Below, in pieces: positions 8,175 to 21,883 of a DNA stretch of 64,000 nt; position 1 is the stretch's first letter; the number at the start of each line of letters is the position of its first letter. Source of the DNA: Pseudomonas parafulva NBRC 16636 = DSM 17004 (GTDB lineage Bacteria; Pseudomonadota; Gammaproteobacteria; Pseudomonadales; Pseudomonadaceae); assembly GCF_000730645.1 (NCBI RefSeq), contig NZ_BBIU01000005.1:62001-126000 (forward strand). Direction: 5' to 3'. Under the pieces are notes generated by a model that was not told the origin of the DNA, did no database searches, and saw only the letters and a list, made by a program, of their open reading frames with translations. A program made the position numbers and the translations under genes.

Positions 8175-11100
8175 ATGACGCATGCCTTCGAACTCCCGCT
8201 CACGCTGGTCCAGGCCCTGACGCAGCGTGCCGCGCTCAGCCCGGACCAAGTCGCCTTGCGCTTTCTGGCCGACACGCCGGGCGAGCAGGCGGTGCTCAGT
8301 TACCGGGACCTCGACCAGCGCGCCCGTGCCATCGCTGCCGCCCTGCAGGCGCGGGCCGGCTATGGCGAACGCGCGGTATTGCTGTTCCCCAGCGGGCCAG
8401 ACTACGTAGCGGCGTTCTTCGGCTGCCTGTACGCCGGCATCATCGCCGTGCCTGCCTACCCGCCAGAATCGGCCCGCCAGCATCACCAGCAGCGGTTGCT
8501 GTCGATCATCGCCGACGCACAGCCGCGCCTGCTGCTGACCGTCGACGCCTTGCACGGCAGCCTGCAGGGCCTGGACGCGCTTTCAGCCGCCGATGCCCCT
8601 GAGCTGCTGGCCGTCGATGGCCTTGACCTGGCACTGGCGGATGCGTGGCGCGAACCCGTGCTCAAGGCCGACGACATCGCCTTCCTGCAGTACACCTCCG
8701 GCTCCACTGCGCTGCCCAAGGGCGTCCAGGTCAGCCACGGCAACCTGGTGGCCAACGAACAACTGATCCGCGGTGGTTTCGGCATCGACCTCAACCCCGA
8801 TGATGTGATCGTCAGCTGGTTGCCGCTTTACCACGACATGGGCCTGATTGGCGGGCTGCTGCAGCCGATTTTCAGCGGCGTGCCGTGTGTACTGATGTCG
8901 CCGGGCTACTTCCTGGCACGCCCCCTGCGCTGGCTACAGGCAATCAGCGAATACGGCGGCACCATCAGCGGGGGCCCCGACTTCGCCTACCGGTTGTGCA
9001 GCGAGCGGGTCAGTGAAAGCGCCCTCGAAGGGCTCGACCTCAGCCGCTGGCGCGTGGCGTATTCGGGTTCCGAACCGATCCGCCAGGACAGCCTGGCCAC
9101 CTTCGCCGAGCGCTTCCAGGCCTGTGGTTTCGACCCGCAAAGCTTCTTTGCCAGCTATGGCTTGGCCGAAGCCACCCTGTTCGTCAGCGGCAGCCGCCGT
9201 GGCCAAGGCATCGCGGCGCTGGAACTGGACGCCCAGGCCTTCGCCGAACACCGCGCCGAGCCTGGCGAAGGCAGCGTGCTGATGAGTTGCGGCTGGCCGC
9301 AGCCCGGGCATGCCGTGCGCATTGTCGAGCCCCAGCACCTGCAGGTACTGGCCGACAATCAGGTGGGTGAAATCTGGGCGGCAGGGCCGAGTATCGCCCT
9401 GGGGTACTGGCGCAACCCTGAGGCGACTGCCCGCACCTTCGTCGAGCAGGGCGGCCAGCGCTGGCTGCGTACCGGCGACCTGGGTTTCATGCGTGACGGT
9501 GAGGTGTTCGTGACCGGCCGTCTGAAGGACATGCTGATCGTGCGCGGTCAGAACCTGTACCCGCAAGACCTGGAAAAAACCCTGGAACAGGAGGTTCAGG
9601 GGCTGCGCAAAGGCCGGGTGGCGGTGTTCGGCGTGGAGCACCAGGGCGAAGAGGGCATTGGTGTGGCGGTGGAGGTCAGCCGCAATGTGCAGAAGGCGAT
9701 AGACCCCCAGGCGCTGATCACCACCCTGCGCCAGGTGATCGCCGATGCCTGCCGTCAGGCACCTGCCGTGGTGTTGCTGCTGAACCCCGGGGCGCTGCCC
9801 AAGACCTCCAGTGGCAAGCTGCAACGCTCAGCCTGCCGCCTGCGCATGGAAGAGGGCACCCTGGATTGCTACGCCCGCTTCCCGCAGCAGCGTCCAGAGG
9901 CCGCCCGAGCCCTCAGCGGCGATGCCCTGCAAGCGCGTATCGCCCAGGTATGGCGGGATGTTCTCAACGTCGAGACGGCGGCCGCCGACGACCACTTCCT
10001 GTTGCTGGGCGGCAACTCCATCGCCGCCACCCAGGCCACTGCACGGCTGGCCGACGAGCTGGGCATCGACCTGAGCCTTCGTACCCTGTTCGAAGCGCCG
10101 GTGCTGGCCGATTACACCCGCGCAGTGGCAGCCCTTGTCGCGCAAGGGCTGCCTCAGGCGGCTGCCATCGGCACCTTGCAACGTGAACAACCGCTGCCCC
10201 AGTCGCTGGCCCAGAACCGCCTGTGGCTGCTGTGGCAGCTGCAACCCCAATCGGCGGCCTACAACATTCCGGCCGGGCTGGTGCTGCGCGGCGAGCTCGA
10301 TGAGCACGCACTGCAGGCTGCACTGCAGGCGCTGGTGGAACGCCACGAGTCCCTGCGCACGGTATTCAGCGAGGCAGGCGGCCAGCCGCTGCAGCACATC
10401 CTGCCCGCCCAGCCGCTGGCCCTGCAGCACCTTGACCTTGATGGGCTGCCTGGCGCTCAGGTCACCCTGCAGCGTGAAGCCGAAGCCCGCCAGCCGTTCG
10501 ACCTGACCCAGGGCCCGCTGCTGCGCGTCACCCTCGCGCGTCTGGACGATGAACACCACCAGCTCTGGGTAACCCTGCACCACATCGTCGCCGACGGCTG
10601 GTCGCTGAACATTCTGCTGGACGAACTGGCCCGCTTGTACGCGGCCAGCTGCCAGGGCCTGGAGGCCAAGCTGGCGCCGCTGACCCTGGGCTATGCCGAC
10701 TACGGCACCTGGCAGCGGGCGTGGCTGGCCAGCGGTGTGGCCGAGCGCCAGCTGGCGTACTGGCAGGCGCACCTGGCAGGCGAATTGCCCGCGCTGGACC
10801 TGTGCACCGATCACCCCCGCAGCCGCCAGCGTGAGCACCTTGCCGCGCGCTTGCAGGTCAAGGTGCCCACGCGCCTCACCGAAGCCCTCAAGCGCCTGGC
10901 CAGTGAGCAGCAGGCCAGCCTGTTCATGGTGCTGCTCGCGGGCTGGCAGGCGTTGCTGTACCGCTACAGCGGCCAGGCTGACATCCGCGTGGGCATCCCC
11001 AACGCCAACCGCCCGCGCCTGGAAACCCAGGGGTTGGTGGGGTTCTTCATCAACACTCAGGTACTGCGTGCGCACGTCGATGGGCGGTTGCCGTTCACCC

Positions 11101-14100
11101 AGTTGCTGGCCCAGGTGCGCCAGGCCAGCGTCGAGGCACAGGCCAACCAGGACCTGCCGTTCGAACAGCTGCTGGAGGCGTTGCCCGATGCCCGCGAGCA
11201 GGGCCTGTTCCAGGTCATGTTCAACCACCAGCAACGCGACCTGTCGGCCTTGCGCCGCCTGCCCGGGCTGCTGGCCGAGGAGCTGCCCTGGCACAGCCGT
11301 GAAGCCAAGTTCGACTTGCAGCTGCACAGCGAGGAAGACCACCAGGGCCGCCTGAGCCTGGCGTTCGACTATGCCAGCGAGCTGTTCGAGGCCAGCACTG
11401 TCCAGCGCCTGGCCGAGCATTTGCTGGCCCTGTTCGAGCAGGTTTGTGCCAACCCGCAATGCCCGGTGGGCGACGTGCAGCTGTTGAGCGAGGCGGCCCG
11501 TGCGCAGTTGCTGGGCTGGGGCCAGGCCCCGGCACCTGCGCCCCAGCGCCTGCTGGTGGAGCAGCTCAACGAGCAGGCCCGGCTTCACCCGCAGCGCGTG
11601 GCGCTGGCCTGGGAGGGTGGCAGCCTCGGCTATGCCGAACTGCACCAGCAGGCCAACCGCCTGGCCCATTACCTGCGCGACAAGGGTGTGGGCCCCGATA
11701 CGTGCGTGGCCATTGCCGTGGAGCGCTCGCCGCAGTTGCTGGTGGGCCTGCTGGCCATCCTCAAGGCCGGTGGTGCCTATGTGCCGCTGGATGTGGACTA
11801 CCCGGCCGAGCGCCTGGACTACATGCTCAGGGACTGCCAGGCCAGCCTGCTGCTCAGCCACAGCAATACACTGCACAACCTGCCCCAGGTCGACGGCGTG
11901 AGTGTGATCGCCCTTGATCAACTGCACCTCGACAGCTGGCCCAGCCAGGCCCCGGGCCTGCACCTGGAAGCCGACAACCTGGCCTATGTGATCTACACCT
12001 CCGGCTCCACCGGCCAGCCCAAAGGCGTGGGCAATACCCATGGTGCGCTGGCCGAGCGGCTGCAGTGGATGCAGGCTACCTACGGCCTGGACGACAGCGA
12101 CGTGCTTCTGCAAAAAGCACCGATCAGCTTCGACGTGTCGGTGTGGGAGTGCTTCTGGCCGCTGGTCACCGGTTGCCGGCTGGTGCTCGCCGGCCCCGGT
12201 GAGCACCGCGACCCGCAGCGCATCGCTGCCCTGGTCCAGGCTCATGCTGTGACCACGCTGCACTTCGTACCGCCCCTGCTGCAGGTATTTGCCCAGGAGC
12301 CCCAGGCGGCCGGCTGCACCAGCCTGCGCCGGGTGTTCTCCGGTGGTGAAGCCTTGCCGGCCGCATTGCGTGACCGCGTGCTGCAGGTGCTGCCGCAGGT
12401 GCAACTGCACAACCGCTACGGCCCGACCGAAACCGCCATCAACGTCACCCACTGGCACTGCCAGGTGGCCGATGGCGAGCGCTCGCCCATCGGTCGCCCG
12501 CTGGGCAATGTGCTGTGCCGGGTACTGGACGACGAACTCGAACTGACCGCCCCCGGCGTGCCGGGTGAGCTGTACCTCGGTGGCGCGGGCCTGGCCCGTG
12601 GCTACCTGAACCGCCCAGGCCTGACCGCCGAGCGCTTCGTGCCCCAGCCTGATGGCCATGGCGAGCGGCTGTACCGCAGCGGTGACCGCGCCCGCTGGCA
12701 GCCGCAGCTCGAAGCGCTGGAATACCTCGGCCGCCTGGACCACCAGGTAAAGGTGCGGGGTTTCCGCGTGGAGCCTGAGGAAGTGCAGGCGTGCCTGCTG
12801 GCGCAGGCCGGCGTCGAGCAGGCCTTGGTGCTCATTCACCAGGACGCCGTCGGCGCGCAACTGGTGGGCTACTACAGCGGCAGTGCGCAGCCAGCCGACC
12901 TGTTGAACGTGCTGGCAGCGCAACTGCCCGCCTATATGGTGCCGGCGCAGCTCGTGCCCCTGGCACAGATGCCCGTGGGCCCTAGCGGCAAGGTCGACCG
13001 CAAGGCGTTGCCGGCCCCGGTGTGGCAGCAGCGCGAACACGTCGAGCCGCAGACGGCGCTGCAGCAAACCATCGCCGCCATCTGGCGCGAGGTGCTGAAC
13101 CTGCCGCGCGTTGGCCTGCAGGACGACTTCTTCGCCCTCGGCGGGCACTCGCTGCTGGCCACCCAGATCGTGTCGCGCACGCGCCAGGCCTGCGATGTGG
13201 AACTGCCGCTCAAGGCGTTGTTCGACGCCAGCGAACTGGGGGCGTTCTGCGCCGAAATCGCGCGCATCCAGGCAGCCGGTGAACGCAACCTGCAAGGGCA
13301 AATCGCCCGTGTGGACCGCCGCCAGGCCGTGCCGCTGTCGTATTCCCAGCAGCGCATGTGGTTCCTCTGGCAGATGGAGCCGGGCAGCCCGGCCTACAAC
13401 GTCGGCGGCATGGCCCGCCTGCGCGGCACCTTGCATGTGGATGCTTTCGAACGGGCGCTTCAGGCGCTGCTGGTGCGCCACGAAACCTTGCGCACCACCT
13501 TCCCCAGCATTGATGGCGTGCCCTACCAATGCGTGGCGGCAGACACCCGTCTGCAGCTGCACTGGCAGGACCTCAGCGCCTGGCCCGCCGAGACCCGCCA
13601 GCAACGGCTGCAGCAACTGGCCGATGACCAAGCCCACCAGCCGTTCGACCTGGAGCGCGGCCCGCTGCTGCGCGCCTGCCTGGTGAAAGCCGGCGAGCGC
13701 GAGCATTTCTTCGTGCTCACCCTGCACCACATCGTCACCGAAGGCTGGGCCATGGACATCTTCGCCCGCGAGCTGGGCGAGCTGTACGAGGCCTTTGTCG
13801 ATGACCGTGACTCGCCACTGGCACCGCTGCCCGTGCAGTACCTGGACTACAGCGTGTGGCAGCGCCAGTGGCTGGACAGCGGCGAGGGCGCCCGTCAGCT
13901 CGCCTATTGGCAACAGCGCCTGGGCGCCGAGCACCCTGTGCTGGCACTGCCCGCCGACCGCCCACGGCCCGCTGTGCAGAGCCACCGGGGCGCGCTGTAC
14001 CGTTTCGAGCTGGCGCCGGCCCTGGTAAGCCGCGTGCATGCCTTCAATGCCCAGCGCGGCCTGACCCTGTTCATGACCATGACCGCCACCCTGGCGGCCC

Positions 14101-17100
14101 TGTTGCACCGCTACAGCGGCCAGCGTGACCTGCGCATCGGTGCCCCGGTGGCCAACCGCATCCGCCCGGAAAGCGAAGGCCTGATCGGAGCCTTCCTCAA
14201 CACCCAGGTGCTGCGCTGCCAGCTGGATGGCCAGATGACTGCCAGTGCGCTGCTGGAGCAGGTGCGCCAGGCCGCCGTCGAGGGCCAGTCGCACCAGGAC
14301 CTGCCGTTCGACCAGTTGGTGGAGGCCTTGCAGCCGCCCCGCAGCAGCGCCTACAACCCGTTGTTCCAGGTCATGTGCAACGTGCAGCGCTGGGCCTTCC
14401 AGCAAAGCCGCACCTTGGCGGGCATGCAAGTGGACTACCTGGTCAACGACGCCAGTGCCACCAAGTTCGACCTGTACCTGGAGGTCACCGACCTGGACGG
14501 CCGCCTGGGCTGCTGCCTCACCTACAGCCGCGACCTGTTCGATGAGCCGCGCATTGCGCGCATGGCCGAGCACTGGCAGCAGTTGCTGGTGGGCCTGCTC
14601 GACGACCCGCAACAACGCCTGTGCCAATTGCCGATGCTGACCAGCGCCGAGCAACAGGCGCTGACCGGGGAGTTGCAGGGCGAGCAGGGCTTCGACCTGG
14701 GCCAGACCCTGCACGGCCTGTTCGCCGCCCAGGCTGCGCGCACGCCCCAGGCGGGCGCGCTGACCTTCGCCGGCCAGCACCTGAGCTATGCCGAACTCGA
14801 TCAGCGTGCCAACCGCCTGGCCCGCGCCCTGCGCGAGCGCGGCGTGGGGCCGCAGGTCCGTGTGGGCCTGGCCCTGGAGCGTTCGCTGGAAATGGTCATT
14901 GGCCTGTTGGCCATCCTCAAGGCCGGCGGCGCCTACGTACCCCTCGACCCGGAGTACCCGCTCGACCGCCTGCGCTACATGATCGAGGACAGCCGCATCG
15001 GCCTGCTGCTGAGCCAGCGGGCGTTGTTGAATACACTGGGCGACCTGCCGGAGGGCGTGGCACGCTGGTGCCTCGAGGACGATGCCGCCAGCCTGGCTGC
15101 CTTCAGCGATGCGCCGCTGGATAACGTCAGCCTGCCGCAGCACCAGGCCTACCTGATCTACACCTCCGGCTCCACCGGCAAGCCCAAGGGCGTAGTGGTC
15201 AGCCACGGCGAGTTCGCCATGCACTGCCAGGCGGTGATCGCCGCGTTCGGCATGCGCAGTGATGACTGCGAACTGCACTTCTATTCGATCAACTTCGATG
15301 CGGCCAGCGAGCGCCTGTGGGTGCCGCTGCTGTGTGGGGCCCGCGTGGTGCTGCGGGCCCAGGGGCAATGGGGCGCGCAGGAGATCTGCCAGCTGGTGCG
15401 CGAGCAGCAGGTAAGCATTCTTGGCTTTACCCCCAGCTACGGCAGCCAGCTGGCCCAATACCTGGGTGCGCAGGGCGAGCAACTGCCGGTACGGCTGGTG
15501 ATCACCGGGGGTGAAGCGCTGACCGGCGAGCACCTGCAGCGCATCCGCCAGGCCTTCGCGCCGCAGCAGTGCTTCAACGCCTACGGCCCCACCGAAACCG
15601 TGGTCATGCCACTGGCCTGCCTGGCGCCCGAGGTGCTGGGGGCAGACCTGGGCAGCGTACCGATCGGGCGCGTCATCGGTAACCGTACCGCCTACATCCT
15701 GGACGAAGACCTGGCCCTGTTGCCCCAAGGCGGCATAGGCGAGTTGTATGTGGGCGGGGCGGGCCTGGCCCAGGGTTATCACGACCGCCCGGGCCTGAGC
15801 GCCGAGCGCTTTGTCGCCGACCCGTTCAGCACGGAAGGTGGCCGCCTGTATCGTACGGGCGACCTGGTGCGCCTGGGCGTGGATGGCCTGGTGGAGTACG
15901 TTGGCCGTGCCGACCAGCAGGTGAAGATTCGCGGCTTCCGTATCGAACTGGGTGAAATCGAAAGCCGCCTGCAGGCCCATGCCGATGTGGAAGAGGCCGT
16001 GGTGCTGGCACTGGACCTGCCGGGTGGCCGGCAACTGGTTGGCTACCTGGTGTGCCAGCAGGCAAGCGCCGCCAGCGAGGCCCAGGCCCGGTTGCGCGAG
16101 GCGGTGAAGGCCGATGCCCGCCAGCACCTGCCCGACTACATGGTCCCGGCGCACCTGGTGCTGCTCTGCAGCCTGCCGCTGATGGGTAACGGCAAGCTCG
16201 ACCGCCGCGCCTTGCCCCTGCCGGACCTGGAGCAGGCCCGCCAGCACTACCAGGCCCCGAGTAACGAAGTGGAAGCGCAGCTGGCGCAGGTGTGGGCCGA
16301 TGTGCTCAACCTTGCCCAGGTGGGTGTGAACGACAACTTCTTCGAGCTGGGTGGGGACTCGATCCTGTCGATCCAGGTGGTCAGCCGCGCCCGTCAGGCC
16401 GGTTTGCAGTTCAGCCCGCGTGACCTGTTCCAGCACCAGACCATCCAGACCTTGGCTGCCGTGGTGCAGCGCAGCGATACGGCCAGCGCCATCGAGCAGG
16501 GTCAGCGCACGGGCCAGACCGGCCTCACGCCCATCCAGCACTGGTTCTTCGACAGCGATGTGCCGCAGCCGCAGCACTGGAACCAGGCCGTGTTGCTACA
16601 GGCGCGTCAGCCGCTGGATCAAACAGTGCTGGGGCAGGCCCTGGAAGCCCTGGTGCAGCACCACGACAGCCTGCGCCTGCGCTTCGTCCAGGCCCATGGC
16701 CGCGTGCAGGCCGAGTATGCCCCGCCTGCTGCTGAGCAACTGCTGTGGACCGCCACGGTCGCTGATTTTGCCGACTGCCAGGCACTGTACACCGACGTGC
16801 AGCGTAGCCTGCACCTAGAGCGCGGGCCGTTGCTGCGTGCCTTGCTGGTCAGCGACGGGCAGGGCGCTCAGCGCTTGTTGCTGGCCATCCACCACCTGGT
16901 GGTCGACGGCGTGTCGTGGCGGGTAGTGCTCGAAGACCTGCAGGCGCTGTACCGCAGCCAGCCGCTGCCGGCCAAGACCCACACCCAGGGCGACTGGGCG
17001 GCCCGTCTGGCGAATTACGCTGGCAGCGATTCGCTGCGCGACGAGCTGGGCTGGTGGCAAGGCCAACTGGGTGGCGTGCGCCGCGAACTGCCCTGCGATC

Positions 17101-20100
17101 ACCCGCAGGGGGGCAACCTGCACCGCCACGCCCATACGCTGGCCATCGGCCTTGACGTGGAACAGACCCGGCAACTGCTGCAGCAAGCGCCGGCGGCCTA
17201 CCACACCCAGGTCAACGACCTGCTGCTGACGGCGCTGGCGCGGGCCCTGTGCGGCTGGAGCGGCGACCAGGAAGTGCTGGTGCAGCTCGAAGGCCATGGC
17301 CGTGACGGGCTGTTCGAAGACATGGACCTGACCCGCAGCGTCGGCTGGTTCACCAATGCCTACCCGCTGAGCCTACGCCCGTTGCCGGGAAATGACGACG
17401 CTGCGCGCGCCGGTTCTATCAAGCGTATCAAGGAGCAACTGCGCCAAGTGCCGCACAAGGGCCTGGGCTACGGTGTGCTGCGTTACCTGGGCGATGAGGC
17501 CGGGCGTGAACAGATGGCGGCCTTGCCGCAGGCGCGGATCACCTTCAACTACCTGGGGCAGTTCGACCAGCAGTTCGACGGCGCGGCGCTGTTCGAGCCA
17601 CTGCAGGCACCGGCCGGCCAGGCCCATGACCCGGAAGCGCCATTGCCCAACTGGCTGAGCGTGGACGGACAGGTGTATGGCGGCGCCCTGCAACTGCGCT
17701 GGACGTTCAGTGCCGAACGCTATGACCCGGCAACCATTGCCCGCCTGGCCGAAGCCTATCGGCAGGAGCTGCTGGCACTGGTGGACCACTGCCTGGTCGA
17801 TGGCAATGGCAGCTTCACCCCGTCGGACTTCCCCCTGGCGCACCTGACCCAGGAGCAGATCGACGCCTTGCCGGTACCGGCTGCGCAGATCGAGGACGTC
17901 TACCCCCTGACCCCGATGCAGGAAGGCATGCTGCTGCACACCCTGCTGGAGCCCGGCACCGGCCTTTACTACATGCAGGACCGCTACCGCATCAACAGCG
18001 CCCTGGACCCGCAGCGGTTTGCCCTGGCCTGGCAGGCAGTGGTGGCGCGCCACGAAGCGCTGCGTGCTTCGTTCAGCTGGAACAGCGGCGAGGCCATGCT
18101 GCAGATCATCCATAAACCGGGCAACCTGCCCGTCGATTACCAGGACTGGCGCGGCCTTGACGACACCGCCCAGGAAGCCCGCCTGCAGGCACTGCACAAG
18201 CAGGAGCGCGAAGCTGGCTTCGAACTGTTGCGTGAGGCGCCGTTCCATCTGCGCCTGGTGCGCGTGGCGGACGAGCGCTACTGGTTCATGATGAGCAACC
18301 ACCACATCCTCATCGATGCCTGGTGCCGCTCGCTGTTGATGAACGACTTCTTCGAGGTCTACCAGGCGCTGGGCGAAGGCCGCCCGGCGCAGTTGCCGGT
18401 GCCACCGCGCTATCGCGACTACATTGGCTGGCTGCAACGCCAGGGCCTGGAGGATGCCCGCATCTGGTGGCAGGCGAACCTGGCCGGCTTTGAGCGCGCA
18501 ACCGCCATCCCCAGCGACCGCCCGCTGCGCCATGACCACGCCGGCAGCGGCATGGTGGTCGGCGACTGCTACACCCGCCTGCAAGCCACCGAGGGTGTGC
18601 GCCTGCGTGAGCTGGCACAGGCCCACCAGCTTACCGTCAATACCTTCGCCCAGGCGGCCTGGGCCCTGGTGCTGGCGCGCTACAGCGGCGAGCGTGACGT
18701 GGCCTTCGGGGTGACCGTTGCCGGTCGGCCGGTGAGCATGCCGCAGATGCAACGCACCGTTGGCCTGTTCATCAACAGCGTCGCCCTGCGGGTGTGCCTG
18801 CCGCTCCCGGGTGAGCGCTGCAGTGTGCGCCAGTGGTTGCAGGGCCTGCTGCAAAGCAACATGGAGCTGCGCGAATATGAGTACCTGCCGCTGGTGGCGA
18901 TCCAGGAATGCAGCGAGCTGCCCAAGGGCCAACCGTTGTTCGACAGCCTGTTCGTGTTCGAGAACGCCCCGGTGGAAACCGCCGTGCTCGACCACGCCCA
19001 GCACCTGAATGCCAGCTCCGATTCGGGCCGCACCCACACCAACTTCCCGCTGACGGCGGTGTGCTACCCGGGCGACGACCTGGGCCTGCACCTGTCGTTC
19101 GACCAGCGTTACTTCGACTACCCAACTGTCGAGCGCCTGCTGGCCGAGTTCAAGCGCCTGTTGCTGGCGCTGGTGCAAGGCTTCGACGGTGAGGTGAGCG
19201 AGCTGCCGCTGCTGGGCACCGAAGAACAGCGCTACCTGCTGGACGACTGCAACCGCACTGCGCACCACTACCCGCTGGAGCACAGCTACATCGCGCAGTT
19301 CGAAGCCCAGGTGGCCGCACACCCGCAGCGTACCGTGGCCCGCTGCCAAGAGGCCTCCTACGACTACGCCGGGCTCAACCTGGCGGCCAACCGCCTGGGC
19401 CACGCCCTGGTGGCAGCCGGGGTGAAGCTGGACCAGCCGGTGGCCCTGCTGGCCGAGCGCGGGTTGCCGCTGCTGGGCATGATCGTCGGCAGCTTCAAGG
19501 CGGGTGCCGGTTACCTACCGCTCGACCCGGGCCTGCCAAGCGCACGCCTGCAAGGCATCATCGGGCTCAGCGGCACCCCGGTGCTGGTGTGCACAGCGGG
19601 CTGTGCCGAGCAGGCCCGGCAATTGCTGGGCGGCCTGCAAGGGCAGGTGCAGTTGCTGGTGTGGGAGGACATCCAGGCCAGCCAGGTAGCCAGCCATAAC
19701 CCGGGTATCTACAGCGGGCCGGACAACCTGGCCTACGTCATCTACACCTCTGGCTCCACCGGGCTGCCGAAGGGTGTGATGGTGGAGCAGCGCGGCATGC
19801 TCAACAACCAGTTGAGCAAAGTGCCTTACCTTGAGCTGAGCCAGCAGGACGTAATCGCCCAGACGGCGTCGCAAAGCTTCGATATTTCGGTGTGGCAGTT
19901 CCTCGCTGCCCCGTTGTTCGGTGCCACGGTGCAGATCGTGCCCAATGCGATCGCCCATGATCCCCAGGGCCTTTTGGCCCATGTGCAAGCCACCGGCATT
20001 ACGGTGCTGGAGAGCGTGCCGTCGCTGATCCAAGGCATGCTGGCGAACGAACACCAGGCCCTGGACGGCCTGCGCTGGATGCTGCCGACGGGCGAGGCCA

Positions 20101-21122
20101 TGCCGCCGGAGCTGGCCGCGCAGTGGCTGCAACGTTACCCGCATATCGGGCTGGTGAATGCCTACGGCCCTGCTGAGTGTTCGGATGACGTGGCGTTCTT
20201 CCGCGTCGATGCCGCATCTACCCGTGGCACCTACCTGCCTATCGGCACGCCGACCGACAACAACCGCCTGTACCTGTTGGGCGACGAACAGACCCTGGTG
20301 CCGCTGGGGGCGGTGGGTGAACTGTGCGTAGCCGGCACCGGTGTGGGGCGTGGTTACGTCAGCGACCCGGTGCGCACGGCCCTGGCCTTCATCCCGCACC
20401 CCTACGGGGCACCGGGTGAGCGGCTGTACCGCACCGGTGACCTGGCGCGGCGGCGTGCAGACGGGGTGCTGGAGTACGTTGGGCGTATCGACCATCAGGT
20501 GAAGATCCGCGGTTACCGCATCGAACTGGGCGAAATCGAAGCGCGCCTGCACGAACAACCACCCCTGCGTGATGCAGCGGTGGCGGTGCAGGAGGGCGTC
20601 AACGGCAAGCATCTGGTGGGCTACCTGGTGGCCCATCAGGGTGTGACCGGGGATGGCGCACTGCTGGAGCAGATCAAGCAACGGCTGCGCGCGGAACTGC
20701 CGGAATACATGGTGCCGTTGCACTGGGCCTGGTTCGACAGCCTGCCGCACAACGCCAACGGCAAGCTGGACCGCAAGGCCCTGCCAGCCATCGAAATCGG
20801 CGGCCAGCACAGCCAGGCCTACCAGCCACCCCGTACCGCGCTGGAGGAGACCCTGGCCGGCATCTGGGCCGATGTACTCAAGGCCGAGCGGGTGGGTGTG
20901 CACGACAATTTCTTCGAGCTGGGCGGGCATTCCCTGCTGGCTACGCAGATCGCCTCCCGGGTGCAGAAGCAGTTGCAACTGAACGTGCCGCTACGGGCGA
21001 TGTTCGAGTGCAGCACGGTGGAGGAACTGGCGGTGTATGTGGAGGGGCTGCAGGGCAGTGCGCTGGACGAGGACAAGGTTGATCGGCTGAGTGATTTGAT
21101 GGCGGAGTTGGAGGGGTTGTAG
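8175..21122 (+). CDS. pvdL: Pyoverdine chromophore NRPS PvdL
   Basis: Giant synthetase (4315 residues) that starts pyoverdine: it loads a fatty acid and builds acyl-Glu-D-Tyr-Dab. Domain order by core motifs: acyl-AMP ligase ([10 protein letters not shown] about 172), carrier (GGNS about 614), C1 (HHIVADGWS about 802), A1 (about 1273), carrier (about 1657), C2 (HHIVTEGW about 1851), A2 (about 2328), carrier with LGGDS (about 2726), E ([10 protein letters not shown] about 2906), C3 of the D-to-L type ([20 protein letters not shown] about 3376), A3 (about 3856), carrier (about 4250). No thioesterase, as expected. Specificity residues: A1 D-V-W-H-F-G-R-I-N, A2 D-A-E-G-I-G-A-V-M, A3 D-I-W-E-L-T-A-D-D (Dab-type). 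MTHAFELP was chosen as start for its AGGA site and family N-terminus. Confidence 0.97.
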   Translation: MTHAFELPLTLVQALTQRAALSPDQVALRFLADTPGEQAVLSYRDLDQRARAIAAALQARAGYGERAVLLFPSGPDYVAAFFGCLYAGIIAVPAYPPESARQHHQQRLLSIIADAQPRLLLTVDALHGSLQGLDALSAADAPELLAVDGLDLALADAWREPVLKADDIAFLQYTSGSTALPKGVQVSHGNLVANEQLIRGGFGIDLNPDDVIVSWLPLYHDMGLIGGLLQPIFSGVPCVLMSPGYFLARPLRWLQAISEYGGTISGGPDFAYRLCSERVSESALEGLDLSRWRVAYSGSEPIRQDSLATFAERFQACGFDPQSFFASYGLAEATLFVSGSRRGQGIAALELDAQAFAEHRAEPGEGSVLMSCGWPQPGHAVRIVEPQHLQVLADNQVGEIWAAGPSIALGYWRNPEATARTFVEQGGQRWLRTGDLGFMRDGEVFVTGRLKDMLIVRGQNLYPQDLEKTLEQEVQGLRKGRVAVFGVEHQGEEGIGVAVEVSRNVQKAIDPQALITTLRQVIADACRQAPAVVLLLNPGALPKTSSGKLQRSACRLRMEEGTLDCYARFPQQRPEAARALSGDALQARIAQVWRDVLNVETAAADDHFLLLGGNSIAATQATARLADELGIDLSLRTLFEAPVLADYTRAVAALVAQGLPQAAAIGTLQREQPLPQSLAQNRLWLLWQLQPQSAAYNIPAGLVLRGELDEHALQAALQALVERHESLRTVFSEAGGQPLQHILPAQPLALQHLDLDGLPGAQVTLQREAEARQPFDLTQGPLLRVTLARLDDEHHQLWVTLHHIVADGWSLNILLDELARLYAASCQGLEAKLAPLTLGYADYGTWQRAWLASGVAERQLAYWQAHLAGELPALDLCTDHPRSRQREHLAARLQVKVPTRLTEALKRLASEQQASLFMVLLAGWQALLYRYSGQADIRVGIPNANRPRLETQGLVGFFINTQVLRAHVDGRLPFTQLLAQVRQASVEAQANQDLPFEQLLEALPDAREQGLFQVMFNHQQRDLSALRRLPGLLAEELPWHSREAKFDLQLHSEEDHQGRLSLAFDYASELFEASTVQRLAEHLLALFEQVCANPQCPVGDVQLLSEAARAQLLGWGQAPAPAPQRLLVEQLNEQARLHPQRVALAWEGGSLGYAELHQQANRLAHYLRDKGVGPDTCVAIAVERSPQLLVGLLAILKAGGAYVPLDVDYPAERLDYMLRDCQASLLLSHSNTLHNLPQVDGVSVIALDQLHLDSWPSQAPGLHLEADNLAYVIYTSGSTGQPKGVGNTHGALAERLQWMQATYGLDDSDVLLQKAPISFDVSVWECFWPLVTGCRLVLAGPGEHRDPQRIAALVQAHAVTTLHFVPPLLQVFAQEPQAAGCTSLRRVFSGGEALPAALRDRVLQVLPQVQLHNRYGPTETAINVTHWHCQVADGERSPIGRPLGNVLCRVLDDELELTAPGVPGELYLGGAGLARGYLNRPGLTAERFVPQPDGHGERLYRSGDRARWQPQLEALEYLGRLDHQVKVRGFRVEPEEVQACLLAQAGVEQALVLIHQDAVGAQLVGYYSGSAQPADLLNVLAAQLPAYMVPAQLVPLAQMPVGPSGKVDRKALPAPVWQQREHVEPQTALQQTIAAIWREVLNLPRVGLQDDFFALGGHSLLATQIVSRTRQACDVELPLKALFDASELGAFCAEIARIQAAGERNLQGQIARVDRRQAVPLSYSQQRMWFLWQMEPGSPAYNVGGMARLRGTLHVDAFERALQALLVRHETLRTTFPSIDGVPYQCVAADTRLQLHWQDLSAWPAETRQQRLQQLADDQAHQPFDLERGPLLRACLVKAGEREHFFVLTLHHIVTEGWAMDIFARELGELYEAFVDDRDSPLAPLPVQYLDYSVWQRQWLDSGEGARQLAYWQQRLGAEHPVLALPADRPRPAVQSHRGALYRFELAPALVSRVHAFNAQRGLTLFMTMTATLAALLHRYSGQRDLRIGAPVANRIRPESEGLIGAFLNTQVLRCQLDGQMTASALLEQVRQAAVEGQSHQDLPFDQLVEALQPPRSSAYNPLFQVMCNVQRWAFQQSRTLAGMQVDYLVNDASATKFDLYLEVTDLDGRLGCCLTYSRDLFDEPRIARMAEHWQQLLVGLLDDPQQRLCQLPMLTSAEQQALTGELQGEQGFDLGQTLHGLFAAQAARTPQAGALTFAGQHLSYAELDQRANRLARALRERGVGPQVRVGLALERSLEMVIGLLAILKAGGAYVPLDPEYPLDRLRYMIEDSRIGLLLSQRALLNTLGDLPEGVARWCLEDDAASLAAFSDAPLDNVSLPQHQAYLIYTSGSTGKPKGVVVSHGEFAMHCQAVIAAFGMRSDDCELHFYSINFDAASERLWVPLLCGARVVLRAQGQWGAQEICQLVREQQVSILGFTPSYGSQLAQYLGAQGEQLPVRLVITGGEALTGEHLQRIRQAFAPQQCFNAYGPTETVVMPLACLAPEVLGADLGSVPIGRVIGNRTAYILDEDLALLPQGGIGELYVGGAGLAQGYHDRPGLSAERFVADPFSTEGGRLYRTGDLVRLGVDGLVEYVGRADQQVKIRGFRIELGEIESRLQAHADVEEAVVLALDLPGGRQLVGYLVCQQASAASEAQARLREAVKADARQHLPDYMVPAHLVLLCSLPLMGNGKLDRRALPLPDLEQARQHYQAPSNEVEAQLAQVWADVLNLAQVGVNDNFFELGGDSILSIQVVSRARQAGLQFSPRDLFQHQTIQTLAAVVQRSDTASAIEQGQRTGQTGLTPIQHWFFDSDVPQPQHWNQAVLLQARQPLDQTVLGQALEALVQHHDSLRLRFVQAHGRVQAEYAPPAAEQLLWTATVADFADCQALYTDVQRSLHLERGPLLRALLVSDGQGAQRLLLAIHHLVVDGVSWRVVLEDLQALYRSQPLPAKTHTQGDWAARLANYAGSDSLRDELGWWQGQLGGVRRELPCDHPQGGNLHRHAHTLAIGLDVEQTRQLLQQAPAAYHTQVNDLLLTALARALCGWSGDQEVLVQLEGHGRDGLFEDMDLTRSVGWFTNAYPLSLRPLPGNDDAARAGSIKRIKEQLRQVPHKGLGYGVLRYLGDEAGREQMAALPQARITFNYLGQFDQQFDGAALFEPLQAPAGQAHDPEAPLPNWLSVDGQVYGGALQLRWTFSAERYDPATIARLAEAYRQELLALVDHCLVDGNGSFTPSDFPLAHLTQEQIDALPVPAAQIEDVYPLTPMQEGMLLHTLLEPGTGLYYMQDRYRINSALDPQRFALAWQAVVARHEALRASFSWNSGEAMLQIIHKPGNLPVDYQDWRGLDDTAQEARLQALHKQEREAGFELLREAPFHLRLVRVADERYWFMMSNHHILIDAWCRSLLMNDFFEVYQALGEGRPAQLPVPPRYRDYIGWLQRQGLEDARIWWQANLAGFERATAIPSDRPLRHDHAGSGMVVGDCYTRLQATEGVRLRELAQAHQLTVNTFAQAAWALVLARYSGERDVAFGVTVAGRPVSMPQMQRTVGLFINSVALRVCLPLPGERCSVRQWLQGLLQSNMELREYEYLPLVAIQECSELPKGQPLFDSLFVFENAPVETAVLDHAQHLNASSDSGRTHTNFPLTAVCYPGDDLGLHLSFDQRYFDYPTVERLLAEFKRLLLALVQGFDGEVSELPLLGTEEQRYLLDDCNRTAHHYPLEHSYIAQFEAQVAAHPQRTVARCQEASYDYAGLNLAANRLGHALVAAGVKLDQPVALLAERGLPLLGMIVGSFKAGAGYLPLDPGLPSARLQGIIGLSGTPVLVCTAGCAEQARQLLGGLQGQVQLLVWEDIQASQVASHNPGIYSGPDNLAYVIYTSGSTGLPKGVMVEQRGMLNNQLSKVPYLELSQQDVIAQTASQSFDISVWQFLAAPLFGATVQIVPNAIAHDPQGLLAHVQATGITVLESVPSLIQGMLANEHQALDGLRWMLPTGEAMPPELAAQWLQRYPHIGLVNAYGPAECSDDVAFFRVDAASTRGTYLPIGTPTDNNRLYLLGDEQTLVPLGAVGELCVAGTGVGRGYVSDPVRTALAFIPHPYGAPGERLYRTGDLARRRADGVLEYVGRIDHQVKIRGYRIELGEIEARLHEQPPLRDAAVAVQEGVNGKHLVGYLVAHQGVTGDGALLEQIKQRLRAELPEYMVPLHWAWFDSLPHNANGKLDRKALPAIEIGGQHSQAYQPPRTALEETLAGIWADVLKAERVGVHDNFFELGGHSLLATQIASRVQKQLQLNVPLRAMFECSTVEELAVYVEGLQGSALDEDKVDRLSDLMAELEGL

Positions 21123-21128
21123 GGGGGA
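21057..21128 (+). repeat. Direct repeat, copy 1 (native 3' end of pvdL)
   Basis: The last ~66 nt of pvdL plus the first bases after the stop recur, in the same orientation, at 23155-23225. The two copies differ by about three or four substitutions and a single-base deletion. Together they bracket a ~2-kb AT-richer segment with the ABC genes, so they are candidate insertion-duplication boundaries. Confidence 0.9.
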
Positions 21129-21150
21129 GGGGGGCTTCGTGCCCCCCTTT
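21128..21150 (+). terminator. Rho-independent terminator after pvdL
   Basis: AGGGGGGC (21128-21135), loop TTCGT, GCCCCCCT (21141-21148), ending in TTT. Perfect 8-bp GC stem 6 nt past the pvdL stop. The short T-run makes it a moderate intrinsic terminator. It also faces the end of the minus-strand ABC ATPase gene. Confidence 0.75.
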
Positions 21151-21178
21151 AGCTAGCGATAAGCTAATTTGACGAGGT

Positions 21179-21883
21179 TCATGTCAGCGAGGCGTTGAGA
21201 AATGCATCGGTCAGAGAGTTTGCACCGTAGCGTGCGAGAAATTGATCACCACTCGTGAACGCTTCCAGGTGCTGATGGGCGAGCATGTAAAACCGATTGC
21301 AGTTGGCTGCGATTTCTTCTGTGTAGTGGGAGGAAACCAAAACACAGGCGCCTTCAGCACACGCTTTTTTTATGCCTAGCCATATGAAGTGTCGAAATCC
21401 GGGGTCCACGCCTGCCGTCGGTTCGTCAAGCATGATCAGGTCACTGCCTATTAGCAGCAGGGTCAATGTGAAGAAACTCCGGATCTCGCCATAGCTGCAG
21501 GTGGCTGCTTTTTTGTGTGCAATTGCTCGATACCGGTTGGACAGGGCGCTTGACCACGTATAAAGCCGGGCTTGGGCTGTGCAGAGCGTCATCGGGGCGG
21601 GTGCATTAAGGTGCATGATGAGTTCGAAAACTTCGCACATCTTCAACTGAGGCGGCGGTGTCAAAATCTGCGTCAAATAGGTCGGATGTTTGGAACGATT
21701 GATAATCTCGCCTCCGCACGGATGCCTAAGTTGACAGATGAGGTCGAAGAGTGTCGTTTTGCCTGCGCCATTGATACCCAATATCCCCACTGCCTCCCCG
21801 GCAGACAGGCGCAGGTTGATATTACGAATGAGCGGCTTGCCTGTGTATGAGAACGACAGGTCATTGACAGTGACGAGGCTCAT
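21179..21883 (-). CDS. ABC-2-type transporter ATP-binding protein
   Basis: Cytoplasmic ATPase (234 residues) of a small ABC exporter. Walker A GINGAGKTT (about residues 36-44), Q-loop YLTQ, Walker B LIMLDEPTAGVD, and H-loop VLVSSHYTEEI are intact. The signature motif is CSYGE in place of LSGGQ, a divergence seen in some ABC-2 exporters. It starts directly after the permease stop (TAA immediately followed by ATG), so the two are co-translated. Base composition is visibly less GC-rich than pvdL and the dsb genes, consistent with acquisition. Substrate unknown; the coupled upstream peptide ORF is the obvious candidate. Confidence 0.88.
   Translation of the reverse strand: MSLVTVNDLSFSYTGKPLIRNINLRLSAGEAVGILGINGAGKTTLFDLICQLRHPCGGEIINRSKHPTYLTQILTPPPQLKMCEVFELIMHLNAPAPMTLCTAQARLYTWSSALSNRYRAIAHKKAATCSYGEIRSFFTLTLLLIGSDLIMLDEPTAGVDPGFRHFIWLGIKKACAEGACVLVSSHYTEEIAANCNRFYMLAHQHLEAFTSGDQFLARYGANSLTDAFLNASLT

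Noticed and set aside
9828..16577. A 2249-codon open frame on the minus strand, antisense to pvdL
   Set aside because: It is a shadow produced by high GC and third-position bias of pvdL. It shows no domains, only low-complexity His/Gln/Ala/Leu-rich sequence, and pvdL has clear motifs throughout.
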